Assembly (NCBI GenBank): GCA_020720045.1
Contig: DYPH01000063.1
Span: 1-34,315, forward strand
From: Sorangium cellulosum
Lineage (GTDB): Bacteria > Myxococcota_A > Polyangia > Polyangiales > Polyangiaceae
Direction of reading: 5' to 3'
DNA length: 34,315 bases
In this document: one piece after another, positions 1 through 8,415 of the stretch
Layout of the letters: each line of letters begins with the position of its first letter
How positions within the stretch are numbered: position 1 is the first letter of the stretch
Notes under the pieces: model-generated
What the model was told of the DNA's origin: nothing
The model's input: the letters and a program-made list of their open reading frames with translations, nothing else
Database searches by the model: none
Position numbers and translations under genes: made by a program

Positions 1-5
1 AGTTG

Positions 6-29
6 GATCCGCCGTCAACGCGGCGGATC
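6..29. terminator. hairpin downstream of the exonuclease gene
   Basis: Perfect 9-bp inverted repeat, GATCCGCCG (6-14) and CGGCGGATC (21-29), with a 6-nt loop. It lies 20 nt beyond the stop codon of the minus-strand exonuclease gene, where a transcription stop is expected. Neither strand has a T-run after the stem, so it is at best a weak intrinsic terminator; an mRNA 3'-end stabilising hairpin is equally possible. Confidence 0.4.
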
Positions 30-48
30 GATGCAACCCACGGGCGGT

Positions 49-810
49 CTAGCTCCGCCACATACGACGCGCGTCGGCCTGGGCCATCGCGATGCGGCGC
101 TGCTCGGCGACGAGCGCCCCGTAGGCGCGCGGCATGCCATTCTTCACGATGGGGCCGCCCGGCTCGCGGGCGAGCGCGAAGAGCACCTTCAATGCCGCTT
201 CCGCGTCATCGCTCGCGCGGTGGGCGTTTGTCAGGGAAATTCCGAGACGTGCCGCGACGTCGCCGAGCGTGCGGGAGCGCTCACTTGCCTGAATGGCGCG
301 GGCCCAGACGAGCGGGTCGAGCCAGGTGACCTCGGGGCGCAGCGCGGGGACGTCGCGACGGACATGCTTCGCACGCGTGCATTCTGCATGCAAAAAACCG
401 CGATCAAAGTTCGCATTGTAGGCGGCAGGAATCGTCCCGATGAGGGCATCGGCGATCTCTTTCACGACCTGGGCGAAGGTCGGCGCATCCTTCAGATCTT
501 CATCGGAAATCCCGTGGACCGCCTGCGCCTCGGCCGGCATCGGGATGCCCGGCTGGATCAACCAATTGTGGCGCCGCAGGATCGTGTCGCCGCGGCCGAC
601 GACAATGCCCAGTTCGACGACGCGATCGACGGCAGAATCGCGCCCGGTCGTTTCGACGTCGAGCATTGCGACCGGGATCTCGTCCCAGGCCATGTCGGCG
701 GCGAACTCGTCGGCGACGCCGCGGACGCTCGTCTTCAGGAGGTGAGCGATGCCCGGGTAGTGGCGCCCCGAGGGGAAGCAGCCGCAGGCGTCACCCCCTT
801 TGGAACTCAT
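49..810 (-). CDS. DnaQ/RNase T-like 3'-5' exonuclease
   Basis: A 253-residue DEDD-superfamily 3'-5' exonuclease acting on DNA or RNA ends. The three exonuclease motifs are visible: Exo I as DVETTG (about residue 51), Exo II in NANFDRGFL, and Exo III as HRASDDAEA, which supplies the late His and Asp of DEDDh enzymes. There is no polymerase or other added domain, so it resembles stand-alone DnaQ-like exonucleases. The substrate cannot be told from sequence. The start chosen overlaps the stop of the upstream gene as ATGA (807-810), a classic translational-coupling arrangement; an internal Met at residue 40, just before the catalytic domain, is an alternative start. The N-terminal extension holds a CGC pair and is unexplained. 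Confidence 0.85.
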   Translation of the reverse strand: MSSKGGDACGCFPSGRHYPGIAHLLKTSVRGVADEFAADMAWDEIPVAMLDVETTGRDSAVDRVVELGIVVGRGDTILRRHNWLIQPGIPMPAEAQAVHGISDEDLKDAPTFAQVVKEIADALIGTIPAAYNANFDRGFLHAECTRAKHVRRDVPALRPEVTWLDPLVWARAIQASERSRTLGDVAARLGISLTNAHRASDDAEAALKVLFALAREPGGPIVKNGMPRAYGALVAEQRRIAMAQADARRMWRS

Positions 811-1802
811 TTCGCGGGCTTGGCGCTGGCTGCCGGTGCGCTGGCGGCAGGCTTCACCGAGTCTCCGCTCGGGGCGGCGGGCAGGGTGCCGGTCGTCTTG
901 GCGGGCGGCTCCACACCGTTCATGGCGAGCTCCATGTCGATCCAGCCGGGGAGATCCCCGCCGTCAAAAAGGCGCCCATTGATGTAGATCGAAGGGGTGC
1001 CCTTGAGCTCGATCTCATCCGTCAGTTTGCGATCTTTCGCAATTCGATCGGTCGCTTCGTTGCCAGCAGAGTCGGCTTTGAACTTGGCGATATCGAGATT
1101 GAGCTCCGTCGCGTACTTCTGGAGGTCGGCCGGGGCGAACACCGGCTGATTTGCAAACAGTTTCGCGTTCATCTCCCAGAACTTCCCCTGGCGGAACGCC
1201 GCAAACGCCGCGCGCGACGCCGGCTCCGCGAGTTCGTGGCCGGGGATCTGGAGATTCACGAACTTGTAGACAAACCGGACCTTGTCTTTCCGTTCCTCAA
1301 AGATCTTATCCATCCCCGGCGCGACCGTGGCGCAGTGGGGGCAGGCGAAGTCGGCGAACTCGACGATGGTCACCTTCGCGTCTTCCGGCCCTCGGGAAGG
1401 GGACCCGTCGACCGGGAGCACACGGACCTTGGACGCATCGAAGCGATTCTTAAAGGAATCGGCAATTTGCGTGTCGGTCTTGCCATCGCGGACCGCCCGA
1501 AGCACGAACTGGGCGGCCGGGAGGCACGCCTTGCAGCTGTTCTTGCTCTGGATGCAGGCGGCGACCGAGCCCTTGAAGTCGCTGCAGGGGGCATCGAACT
1601 TCGTGACGTACCCGGAAAACTCTTTGCGTTCTCGAGGGGTAAGCACGTTGGTGTTGACGCCTTCGAGGCTCACCGGTGCAGTTTCCGTGGCCGGTTTGCT
1701 CGAGTCGGCGGTCGCCTCGGAGCCGCCCGGCTTCCCGCAGGACGCCTTCGCGGAGCTGAGACCGAGGCCGAGACCAAACAGGAGGACGGTGACCGCTTTC
1801 AT
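807..1802 (-). CDS. DsbA-family thioredoxin-fold protein, exported
   Basis: A 331-residue exported thiol-disulfide oxidoreductase or disulfide carrier of the DsbA/DsbG-like (Thioredoxin_4) type. The N-terminus is a signal sequence ending near SAKASC, which could be a non-canonical lipobox. Residues 73-93 contain three further Cys plus one in SCKAC. The thioredoxin domain carries active site CPHC (154-157) in FADFACPHC and the cis-Pro segment GTPSIYING. The tail is a low-complexity Ala/Pro/Lys stretch, common in cell-envelope proteins of this group. I start at ATG 1802 because it gives the signal peptide at once; an in-frame extension upstream to 1985 lacks one and runs over the divergent promoter region. 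The stop overlaps the start of the exonuclease gene by ATGA, so the two are one transcript, although no functional link is known. Confidence 0.88.
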   Translation of the reverse strand: MKAVTVLLFGLGLGLSSAKASCGKPGGSEATADSSKPATETAPVSLEGVNTNVLTPRERKEFSGYVTKFDAPCSDFKGSVAACIQSKNSCKACLPAAQFVLRAVRDGKTDTQIADSFKNRFDASKVRVLPVDGSPSRGPEDAKVTIVEFADFACPHCATVAPGMDKIFEERKDKVRFVYKFVNLQIPGHELAEPASRAAFAAFRQGKFWEMNAKLFANQPVFAPADLQKYATELNLDIAKFKADSAGNEATDRIAKDRKLTDEIELKGTPSIYINGRLFDGGDLPGWIDMELAMNGVEPPAKTTGTLPAAPSGDSVKPAASAPAASAKPAK

Positions 1803-1910
1803 GGCGGCGTGCACCCTAGCTCGGATCCTGGCGCTGGGGGAGTCCGATTGCCGAACCGTGCGGGTCGACCACAATCGCTTTCTGCGGCGAGTCGCGGTAA
1901 GGCGGCGCCG

Positions 1911-3491
1911 ATGGAGCACCTCGACCCCGATGGTTGGGACGACGACTACGTCGAAGCGCCGGATGAACTCCGGGGGGCGCGCCACCTGGTCGTCGTCGGT
2001 GGGGGGCGTGGCGGCGTTGGAAAGAGCCTGCTTGCGCAGAACCTCGCCGTCTATTTTGCCCAGCTCGGCAAGCGGGTCGTCCTCGTAGACGCCGATGCTA
2101 CCGGCGCGAATTTACACGCACAATTTGGCGTGCGTGCCGCCGCTCGCGATCCCAACGTCGACGAGGATCCCCACGGCTCCTTCGAGAACGCGCTCGTCGA
2201 GACGCTCGTCCCCGGCCTCTGGCTCCTCCCGGCCGCCCACGACAGCATCAAAGTCCCCTTTGCGCTCCGCGCCGCACGGAAGGCGCGCTGGCTCTCCCGG
2301 CTCCGGGCGCTCCCTTGCGACTACCTCGTCGTCGATGCCGGCCCCGGCCACGGTCCGCTCGCCCTCGACCTGCTCCTCGCCGCCGACGTCCCGATCTGCG
2401 TGACGGTCCCCGAGCCGCCCGCCGTCGAGACGACCTACCGCGTCTTCCGCGCCGCCTTCCTTCGAAAGGTCCGCCGGAGCCTCGGGCGTGACCGCTTCAA
2501 GCTCGGCCTCCTCGACCGCTACCTCGAAGAAGAAGGGCGAATCCCGACGCCGCTCTCCCTCTGCCGGACGATCGCCAAGTCCGACAAAAACCTCGCCGAA
2601 CTCGTCTGGGCGGAAGCGTGCAGGATACATATGTATCTCGTCGTCAACCAGACGCGCGTCCGCTCGGACACCGAGCTCGGCTCCTGGATGCAGGAGCTCA
2701 CGCGGAAGCACTTCGGTCTCCACGTCGAGGAGCTCGGTCACGTCGAGCACGACGACACCGCCTGGCTCGCCGTCCGCCGGGGGCGTCCGCTCCTCGTCGA
2801 TAGTCCGGCGTCGAAGGCGGCGCGCAACGTCGAGCGCGTCGCCCGCCGCGTCGTCGCCGTCACCGCCGTACGTCCCACCCTCGGGCAGGCCCCGCCGCCG
2901 CTCCCCGGCGATGCGCCGACGCTCTACGAAGCATTGGGCCTCTCGCGCTCGGCGATTGATGAAGAAATTCGCCGCGCCTACAAACGGCAAAAAGAGATCT
3001 ATCAGGACGACAGCGTCGCCATCGCGAGCCTCTTTCTTGAAGGGGAACTTCGCCGGGAACAGTCACGCCTCGACGAGTCCTACGACACGCTCCTCGATCC
3101 CGTTCGCCGCCGCGCCTACGACCTCTCGACCTTCCCCGACGAGGAAAATCGATCGCTTAGCGAAATTTCAGTCCGCCCGGCACTTGCCGCCGAGCAGCTC
3201 CTTCTCCAGAAGGAGCTGGAACGAGAAATCGGTCCGGATACCGAATTTTCCGGCGAGCTCCTGCGCAGGATTCGGGAATCACGTGGGATTGAACTCACGG
3301 AAATCGCGCAGATTACGAAAATTGGTCGCGCCCACCTTCTCGCGATTGAAGAGGAGAACGAAAAGGCGCTCCCGGCGACGGTCTACGCGCGCGGTTTCCT
3401 TGTGGAGCTCGCGAAGTTCCTTCGCCTCGACCCGATGCGCGTCCAAAAAACGTACCTGCGCCGGCTGGCGCGGAAGATGGACGACGGGTGA
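1911..3491 (+). CDS. ParA/MinD-like ATPase fused to J-like and RodZ-like HTH domains
   Basis: A 526-residue three-part protein. Residues 25-320 are a ParA/MinD/FlhG-type ATPase with Walker A GGRGGVGKS (31-39), switch I region VLVDADATGAN (57-67) and Walker B LVVDAGPG (139-146). The signature lysine of the deviant Walker box is Arg33 (RGGVGKS, not KGGVGKS). Residues 335-405 resemble a J domain (LYEALGLSRSA, then LDPVRRRAYD), but the HPD tripeptide is replaced by QDD, so canonical DnaK stimulation is unlikely. Residues 446-512 are an Xre/RodZ-type helix-turn-helix (GELLRRIRESRGIELTEIA and following). The combination suggests a positioning or scaffold ATPase of cell polarity, motility or division. 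ATG 1911 is chosen; the reading frame is open upstream, but that stretch is antisense to the DsbA-like gene. Its stop overlaps the next start (GTGA), so the glycosyltransferase is co-translated. Confidence 0.85.
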   Translation: MEHLDPDGWDDDYVEAPDELRGARHLVVVGGGRGGVGKSLLAQNLAVYFAQLGKRVVLVDADATGANLHAQFGVRAAARDPNVDEDPHGSFENALVETLVPGLWLLPAAHDSIKVPFALRAARKARWLSRLRALPCDYLVVDAGPGHGPLALDLLLAADVPICVTVPEPPAVETTYRVFRAAFLRKVRRSLGRDRFKLGLLDRYLEEEGRIPTPLSLCRTIAKSDKNLAELVWAEACRIHMYLVVNQTRVRSDTELGSWMQELTRKHFGLHVEELGHVEHDDTAWLAVRRGRPLLVDSPASKAARNVERVARRVVAVTAVRPTLGQAPPPLPGDAPTLYEALGLSRSAIDEEIRRAYKRQKEIYQDDSVAIASLFLEGELRREQSRLDESYDTLLDPVRRRAYDLSTFPDEENRSLSEISVRPALAAEQLLLQKELEREIGPDTEFSGELLRRIRESRGIELTEIAQITKIGRAHLLAIEEENEKALPATVYARGFLVELAKFLRLDPMRVQKTYLRRLARKMDDG

Positions 3492-5038
3492 GCGCGGAGG
3501 AATCCCCGCCGCCGGCATCGTCCAAGGGCTTGTCTTCGCCTTGGATTTTTGGCCTCGCCCTCTTTGCGGTCTCGTTCGCCGTCCGCTACGCCCTTGCGCG
3601 CCGCTTCGCCGCGGAGCCGGTCTGGGACGGCCACTACTACGAGTACTACGCGAAGCGGATCGCCCTCGGCTTTGGCTACTCGGACGGCCCCTTTGAAGCT
3701 GGCGTCGCCGGCCATCCCGCGTGCCACTACCCGGTCGGCTTCAGCGCGTTACTCGGTGTATTTTACAAGGTTTTCGGCGCGAAGCTCGCCGTCGCCCGCC
3801 TCTTCAACGCGACGATCTCGGCGCTTGTCCCGGTGCTCACCTGGCGCCTCGCCCGCTTCGGTCTCTCGCCGCTGCGCGCCAAATTCGCAGGTATTCTTAC
3901 GGCGTTGCATCCGGGCTTGTGCCTCTATGCCGCGCTCGTGATGAGCGAACCGCTCTCTTCGGCGCTCACCCTCGGCGCCTTCGTCGCCACGTACGAGCTC
4001 CGCGACGCGCGCTCCCGGTGGGCGCTCCCGATCGGTGCGCTCCTCCTCGGCGTCGCCGCCCTCGTGCGACCGCAAGCGCTCCTCTGTGCGCCGGTCCTCT
4101 TCGATGCGCCGCTCCTCCTGCGTACCTTTCGCGAAGCGCGCGATAAGGCAGGGCCCACAAGAGCAGCAACCCTCTTTGCGGGAATCGGGGCGACGCTCAA
4201 ACCCTTTTTCGCCCAAGCGATCGTCGTCGCGGTCTGCTGCGTTCTCCCCGTCCTCCCGTGGACGATCCGCAACTGCCGCACGATGGACGGCTGCGCCGTC
4301 GTGTCGACGAACGGCGGCTGGAACCTCGCCATCGGCAGCTTTCCACGGGCGACGGGGCGCTTTGAGTCGCTCCACGCCTCCGATGCGCAGGCCTTCGCGA
4401 CCGACGAGGCGTGCAAGGTCGCCACGGGGCAAGTCCAGCAGGATCGTTGCTGGGGGAAGTACGGCGTTCAGCAGATTGTCCAGCACCCGATTCACTGGTT
4501 GAAGCTTGTGCCGGCGAAGCTCAGTTATACGTTTGATCACGAGAGCTTTCAGGTCGAATACCTCCACGAAGCGCGCCCCTGGGACTTCCCGGACGACGTG
4601 CGAAATCGGGCCCGCGAGGCGATCACGCTCTTCCATAGGCTCCTGATGGTCGCCGCTGCCTTTGCCTGCGTCGGCTTCGTGCGTGGGCGGCCTGCGCTCC
4701 GTCACAGCACCCAGGGGCTCCTGTTTGCCGCCATCGGCGCGACGGCGGTCTGGGGATTTTCTCAAGGATCGGTGGTGGTTTGGCCGCTCGCCGCGCTCCT
4801 CTCCGTCGTCCCCTGGCTCCCACTCCCCGGCGCCCCACCGCGCCCCGCCGCCATCGGCGCTTCGGTCGTCTTCCTCGGAAGCGTGTGTCTTACACACATT
4901 CTCTTTTTCGGCGAAGACCGCTACCACGTCGTCGCGAGCCCGGTCCTCTGCCTCCTCGCCGCTGCCGCCTTCCGAAAGGCAAACGTCCTCAGAGAAGTCG
5001 TCGCAAAAGACGTCTCGGGTCTTGCCTCGGGTCGGTGA
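3488..5038 (+). CDS. GT-C type membrane glycosyltransferase (GT39/ArnT-like)
   Basis: A 516-residue polytopic inner-membrane protein of the GT-C fold. These enzymes use polyprenyl-phosphate sugars and transfer to lipid or protein outside the membrane. After the first TM helix comes an acidic extracytoplasmic loop (WDGHYYEYYAKRIALGFGYS), then the pattern HPACHYPVGFSALLG, typical of dolichyl-phosphate-mannose-mannosyltransferase-like proteins, followed by about ten hydrophobic segments and a soluble loop around residues 265-375. The catalytic acidic residue is probably in the WDGHYYEYY loop (inference). The GTG start overlaps the upstream TGA by 4 nt (GTGA), indicating coupling with the ParA-J-HTH gene. 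The sugar donor and acceptor cannot be read from the sequence. Confidence 0.82.
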   Translation: MSAEESPPPASSKGLSSPWIFGLALFAVSFAVRYALARRFAAEPVWDGHYYEYYAKRIALGFGYSDGPFEAGVAGHPACHYPVGFSALLGVFYKVFGAKLAVARLFNATISALVPVLTWRLARFGLSPLRAKFAGILTALHPGLCLYAALVMSEPLSSALTLGAFVATYELRDARSRWALPIGALLLGVAALVRPQALLCAPVLFDAPLLLRTFREARDKAGPTRAATLFAGIGATLKPFFAQAIVVAVCCVLPVLPWTIRNCRTMDGCAVVSTNGGWNLAIGSFPRATGRFESLHASDAQAFATDEACKVATGQVQQDRCWGKYGVQQIVQHPIHWLKLVPAKLSYTFDHESFQVEYLHEARPWDFPDDVRNRAREAITLFHRLLMVAAAFACVGFVRGRPALRHSTQGLLFAAIGATAVWGFSQGSVVVWPLAALLSVVPWLPLPGAPPRPAAIGASVVFLGSVCLTHILFFGEDRYHVVASPVLCLLAAAAFRKANVLREVVAKDVSGLASGR

Positions 5039-5195
5039 CCGGGTCACCTTCCTCTGTTTCTCCTGCAAGGACCGAGCGGCGTGCATCAACACCGGCGGGC
5101 GCGTCGCCTGCCAGCTCGATCGCGACGACTGCGCTCGTGGTACCGCCTGCTTGCTCCCTGCCGGGGACGGCTACGGCTTCGGCATTTGCCAGTGA
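5022..5195 (+). CDS. small Cys-rich ORF, doubtful
   Basis: A short open frame from a TTG codon at 5022 that overlaps the glycosyltransferase end by 17 nt and encodes about 57 residues. It has seven cysteines in a regular pattern (CFSCKDRAAC, VACQL, DDC, TAC, GICQ), which looks like a disulfide-rich or metal-binding module and is unlikely in random GC-rich sequence. There is no signal peptide and no convincing ribosome-binding site. The frame stays open far upstream inside the glycosyltransferase gene, so this may be the surviving 3' end of a decayed gene. I do not recognise a family. Confidence 0.35.
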   Translation: MPRVGDRVTFLCFSCKDRAACINTGGRVACQLDRDDCARGTACLLPAGDGYGFGICQ

Positions 5196-5246
5196 GGCGA
5201 TCCCACCCGTGACAGCACGCACCCATCGTGGTCTCGTCGCCCGGCC

Positions 5247-5870
5247 ATGATTGGAAGACTCACGGGGACGGTAGCTGGCGAAGAGGCGGATGGCGTCGTG
5301 GTGATCGACGTTCATGGCGTCGGTTACGAGGTAATGGCGCCGCTCGGCACCCTCGGACGCGCCGTGCATTCCGAAGGGAAGGTGACGCTCTGGATTCAGA
5401 CGATCGTCCGTGAAGATGCCTTTCTTCTTTACGGATTTGCGAATGATACCGAGCGTTTTGCCTTCCGGCAGATTGTAGCCGTTTCCGGCATCGGACCAAA
5501 AACGGCGATTGCCATTTTGGGGCAACTCCCCGCCGGCGAGCTTGCTCATGCGATTGAGCGCAAGGAGCTTGCACGATTGACTGCCGTGCCCGGCATCGGG
5601 AAGAAGAGTGCAGAGCGCATGCTTCTCGAGCTCGCCGGGAAGCTCCCGCTCGGCGACCGCCTCTTTGCGCCAGCGGCGCCGGCAAAGCCGACGAAGCCGC
5701 CGAAAGCGGCCGCGAGCGGGCTTGGTGGTCAGGTCCAGGACGCTCTCGTGCGCCTCGGGTACCGGCCCAGCGAAGCCGAACGGGCGGTTGCCGCTCTCGA
5801 AGAGGAGTTTACGACGACGACCGACGTCAGCCTGCTTGTACGGAAAGCGCTCTCCGTCCTCGCCAAATAG
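5247..5870 (+). CDS. ruvA: Holliday junction branch-migration protein RuvA
   Basis: A 207-residue RuvA, the tetrameric junction-binding subunit that loads the RuvB helicase on Holliday junctions. The N-terminal OB domain starts MIGRLTGTVAG and contains the IDVHGVGYEV strand pair. The helix-hairpin-helix motifs are VSGIGPKTAIAIL and VPGIGKKSAERMLLEL. A Pro/Ala/Lys linker leads to the C-terminal RuvB-contacting three-helix domain (VQDALVRLGYRPSEAERAV). Length is normal. ruvC and ruvB are not adjacent, so the gene is separated from its usual partners here. About 50 nt separate it from the previous ORF. Confidence 0.97.
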   Translation: MIGRLTGTVAGEEADGVVVIDVHGVGYEVMAPLGTLGRAVHSEGKVTLWIQTIVREDAFLLYGFANDTERFAFRQIVAVSGIGPKTAIAILGQLPAGELAHAIERKELARLTAVPGIGKKSAERMLLELAGKLPLGDRLFAPAAPAKPTKPPKAAASGLGGQVQDALVRLGYRPSEAERAVAALEEEFTTTTDVSLLVRKALSVLAK

Positions 5871-6121
5871 CAGCACCCGTGTAAGCGCCGCTGCCGCCGG
5901 CCGTTCCTCCGTTCAGGACTGGCCGCCGGTCGCGAACCGCGCCGAACCCTTCGTCCACAAACGAAGATCCTTTTCGCAACCTGTCCGTTTCAAGCGCTCC
6001 CCACCGCGTTTCGCGGGCCCGGTACTCGGCCACGAGGACCGGCCACGAAGACCAAGTTCCCACCTCCCGCAGTCGCCGCTTTAATGGTGAATCCTGCGGA
6101 AAATCTTACGAAGGATCTCCC

Positions 6122-8329
6122 ATGCGTACTCGCTCCTTGCTCCCGCTCGCTTCGCTCCTCCTCCTCGCTTGTGGCGGCTCGACGACCAGCTACGTGAAGT
6201 CGGATGCGGCCCTCGGACGCGTCATCGTGTATCGCAACGGCGTCGCGTATTTTGAGCGAGAAGCAACGGTCGAGGACGATCACCTTCGCCTCATTGCTCC
6301 GAACGACAAAGTGGACGACTTCCTCAAGTCGCTCACCGTCGTCGACTCGGCCACCGGCAAGCCGGCGCCGATCAGCTATCCTCATGAAGGGGGCCAGTTT
6401 GTCGATTTGAAGGTCCAGCTCGCCGGCGGAAAGGGGAGCCACAAAGTGAAGCTCTCCTACGTCACCGCGGCGCCGGCTTGGAAGCCCTCGTACCGCATTC
6501 TCGTCGGTGCCGATGGGAAGCTCGAACTTCAAGCCTGGGCCGTCGTCGACAATACCTCCGGCGAAGACTGGACGAACGTCAAACTCGGCGTCGGTTCGTC
6601 TTCCGCGATGAGTTTCCTCTTTGATTTGCGCGGGTTCCGCTTCGTAGAGCGCCAGCAGATCCAGGCCGAGGAGCTCTTTGCCTATGCGCCGCCGACGGGC
6701 GGCTCCGTCTACGGGGGCGACGGCGACAAAGGCTTTGAATTCTCGGACGATGCCCTCGCCGCGGCGGCCGCTCCGCCGCCGCCGGTGACCGTAGCGCGCG
6801 CCGAGAGCGAGAAGAAGTCGGCCTACGATCGCCCCGCCGCCGCGACGAAGGCGAGCCCTTCGCGGGCGCCGTCTGCCGCCGGGGGCGCTTACGGGGGCGG
6901 TCGCGCGCAGGGGGCGGTCGCCGAGGAGTCCTATGCGCCGAGCTACGGCGGTCAACAGGCGCCGGGGAACGTCGGCAATGCGGATAGCAGCGCCCTCACG
7001 GCCCAGGTCAATCAGTTGGCCAATCAGCTCCGTTACAATCAGAATGTGGTGACGATTGAAGGCTTCGCGAAACCGACCGACGCGAACAAAGATCTCGCCG
7101 CACTCAATCGGGCCAACTCCGTGCGCGATCAGCTCGTACGCTCCGGGGTCGACCCGAACCGCGTCGTCGCCGTCGCCAAAGGGCAGCAGCCGGGCCGCAA
7201 CGGTGGCGTGAAAATTGTGCAGAATGCACCGAAGCAGGCAGGGAAGCCGGCCGACCAGAAAGCGGCGAATGTCGTCGGCGATCCGGTCGGTACTTCCCAC
7301 TTTGAGTCGGGGCAGTCGATGACCGTCGCGAAGGGGAGTTCGGCGATGGTCTCCGTCTATCAAGGGAAGACGGAAGGGGGCGTTGTTTATCTCTACGATC
7401 CGGAGAGCGAGCGCGGGAACGGCCAGTTCGCTTTTAAGGCGGTCCGCTTCAAGAACCCGACCGACAGCCAGCTCGAGTCGGGGCCGGTCACCGTCTACGG
7501 AGACACCCGGTTTATCGGCGAAGGCATCGCCGAGCCGATCCCGTCGCGTTCGCTCGCCTTCGTCCCCTTCGCCTTGGACCGCATGGTGCTCGTGGAGAAG
7601 AAGGGGGAGGAGAAGGATCAAATCTCGAAGATCCTCACCGTTCAGCGCGGGATCTTGAACGTTGAAACGAAGCACTTCCGCAAGAGCCACATCACGCTCA
7701 ACAACCGCGGCGGCGACAAGGTCACCGTGTACGTGCGCCATACACCGGTTGCAGGGTACACGCTTGAAGGGGACTTCGCGAAGGCGGAGCGCTTCGGCGC
7801 CGCCTACCTGATGCCGGTCGAGATCGCCCCCCACGGCAAGGCGGAGGTCGACATCAACGAGTCAACGCCGATCACGCGAACGACCGACATTCGCACGTCG
7901 GCAGGGCTCGAGCTCGTAAAGGCCTACGTCTCCTCGGACCTCGTGAAGGGGGAGATCAAGGAGGCGGTGGAGGGGCTCATCAAGCAGCAGATCGAGCTCG
8001 CGAACATCGAAACGCGCATCCAGACGACCCGCGAGCAGATGAACGAATACCGGACTCGCATGGACGAACTCCATGCGCAGATCGTAACTTTGAAAATGGT
8101 CAAGTCGGCCGGCCCGATGATGGCGAATCTCGAAAAGAAGCTCTCGGAGACCAGCGACAAGGTTTCCCGTTTGACGGTCCAGGTCGCCGACCTTCAGGAG
8201 CAGGCGATGATCGCCCGGATCAAGTTCCAGGACCTTGTCGCCGAGCTCTCCATGGACGCCGACGGCAAGCGCATCGAAGAGAAGATCGACGACAAGAAGC
8301 CGTCGAAGGGGCCGGTGAAGAAGGGCTGA
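6122..8329 (+). CDS. DUF4139 lipoprotein with inserted OmpA-like domain
   Basis: A 735-residue outer-envelope lipoprotein. The signal peptide ends in LLLLAC with Cys17 as lipidation site. The N-terminal part (RVIVYRNGVAYFEREATV, then APAWKPSYRILV and NTSGEDWTNV) and the later part around residues 410-620 match the DUF4139 / mucoidy-inhibitor A-like fold, whose role is unknown. Between the two halves is a low-complexity Ala/Pro/Gly stretch and, at about residues 285-370, an OmpA-C-like segment (VVTIEGFAKP, then LNRANSVRDQLVRSGVDPNR) that could bind peptidoglycan. The last 110 residues form a coiled coil. The start is set by the signal peptide and the upstream AAGGA 7-8 nt before ATG. It is monocistronic, with 250 nt of leader and a strong terminator behind. 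Confidence 0.85.
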   Translation: MRTRSLLPLASLLLLACGGSTTSYVKSDAALGRVIVYRNGVAYFEREATVEDDHLRLIAPNDKVDDFLKSLTVVDSATGKPAPISYPHEGGQFVDLKVQLAGGKGSHKVKLSYVTAAPAWKPSYRILVGADGKLELQAWAVVDNTSGEDWTNVKLGVGSSSAMSFLFDLRGFRFVERQQIQAEELFAYAPPTGGSVYGGDGDKGFEFSDDALAAAAAPPPPVTVARAESEKKSAYDRPAAATKASPSRAPSAAGGAYGGGRAQGAVAEESYAPSYGGQQAPGNVGNADSSALTAQVNQLANQLRYNQNVVTIEGFAKPTDANKDLAALNRANSVRDQLVRSGVDPNRVVAVAKGQQPGRNGGVKIVQNAPKQAGKPADQKAANVVGDPVGTSHFESGQSMTVAKGSSAMVSVYQGKTEGGVVYLYDPESERGNGQFAFKAVRFKNPTDSQLESGPVTVYGDTRFIGEGIAEPIPSRSLAFVPFALDRMVLVEKKGEEKDQISKILTVQRGILNVETKHFRKSHITLNNRGGDKVTVYVRHTPVAGYTLEGDFAKAERFGAAYLMPVEIAPHGKAEVDINESTPITRTTDIRTSAGLELVKAYVSSDLVKGEIKEAVEGLIKQQIELANIETRIQTTREQMNEYRTRMDELHAQIVTLKMVKSAGPMMANLEKKLSETSDKVSRLTVQVADLQEQAMIARIKFQDLVAELSMDADGKRIEEKIDDKKPSKGPVKKG

Positions 8330-8360
8330 GCGAACCGCCCAACTTTCGGATACTTCAAAG

Positions 8361-8401
8361 AAAAGCAGCGCCCCGCGAATTGCGGAGCGCTGCTTTTTTT
8401 G
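8361..8401. terminator. bidirectional intrinsic terminator
   Basis: Stem AAAAGCAGCGC / GCGCTGCTTTT with an inner CCGC/GCGG extension and loop GAATT, followed by a T-run on the plus strand; the A-run on the other arm gives a T-run on the minus strand. It sits between the convergent DUF4139 and rtcA genes and can serve both. Confidence 0.92.
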
Positions 8402-8415
8402 CGTGCTTTCGTCCG

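Noticed and set aside
666-1910. Upstream extension of the ParA-like gene's frame
   Set aside because: It is antisense to the DsbA-like gene; the ATPase domain begins shortly after ATG 1911.
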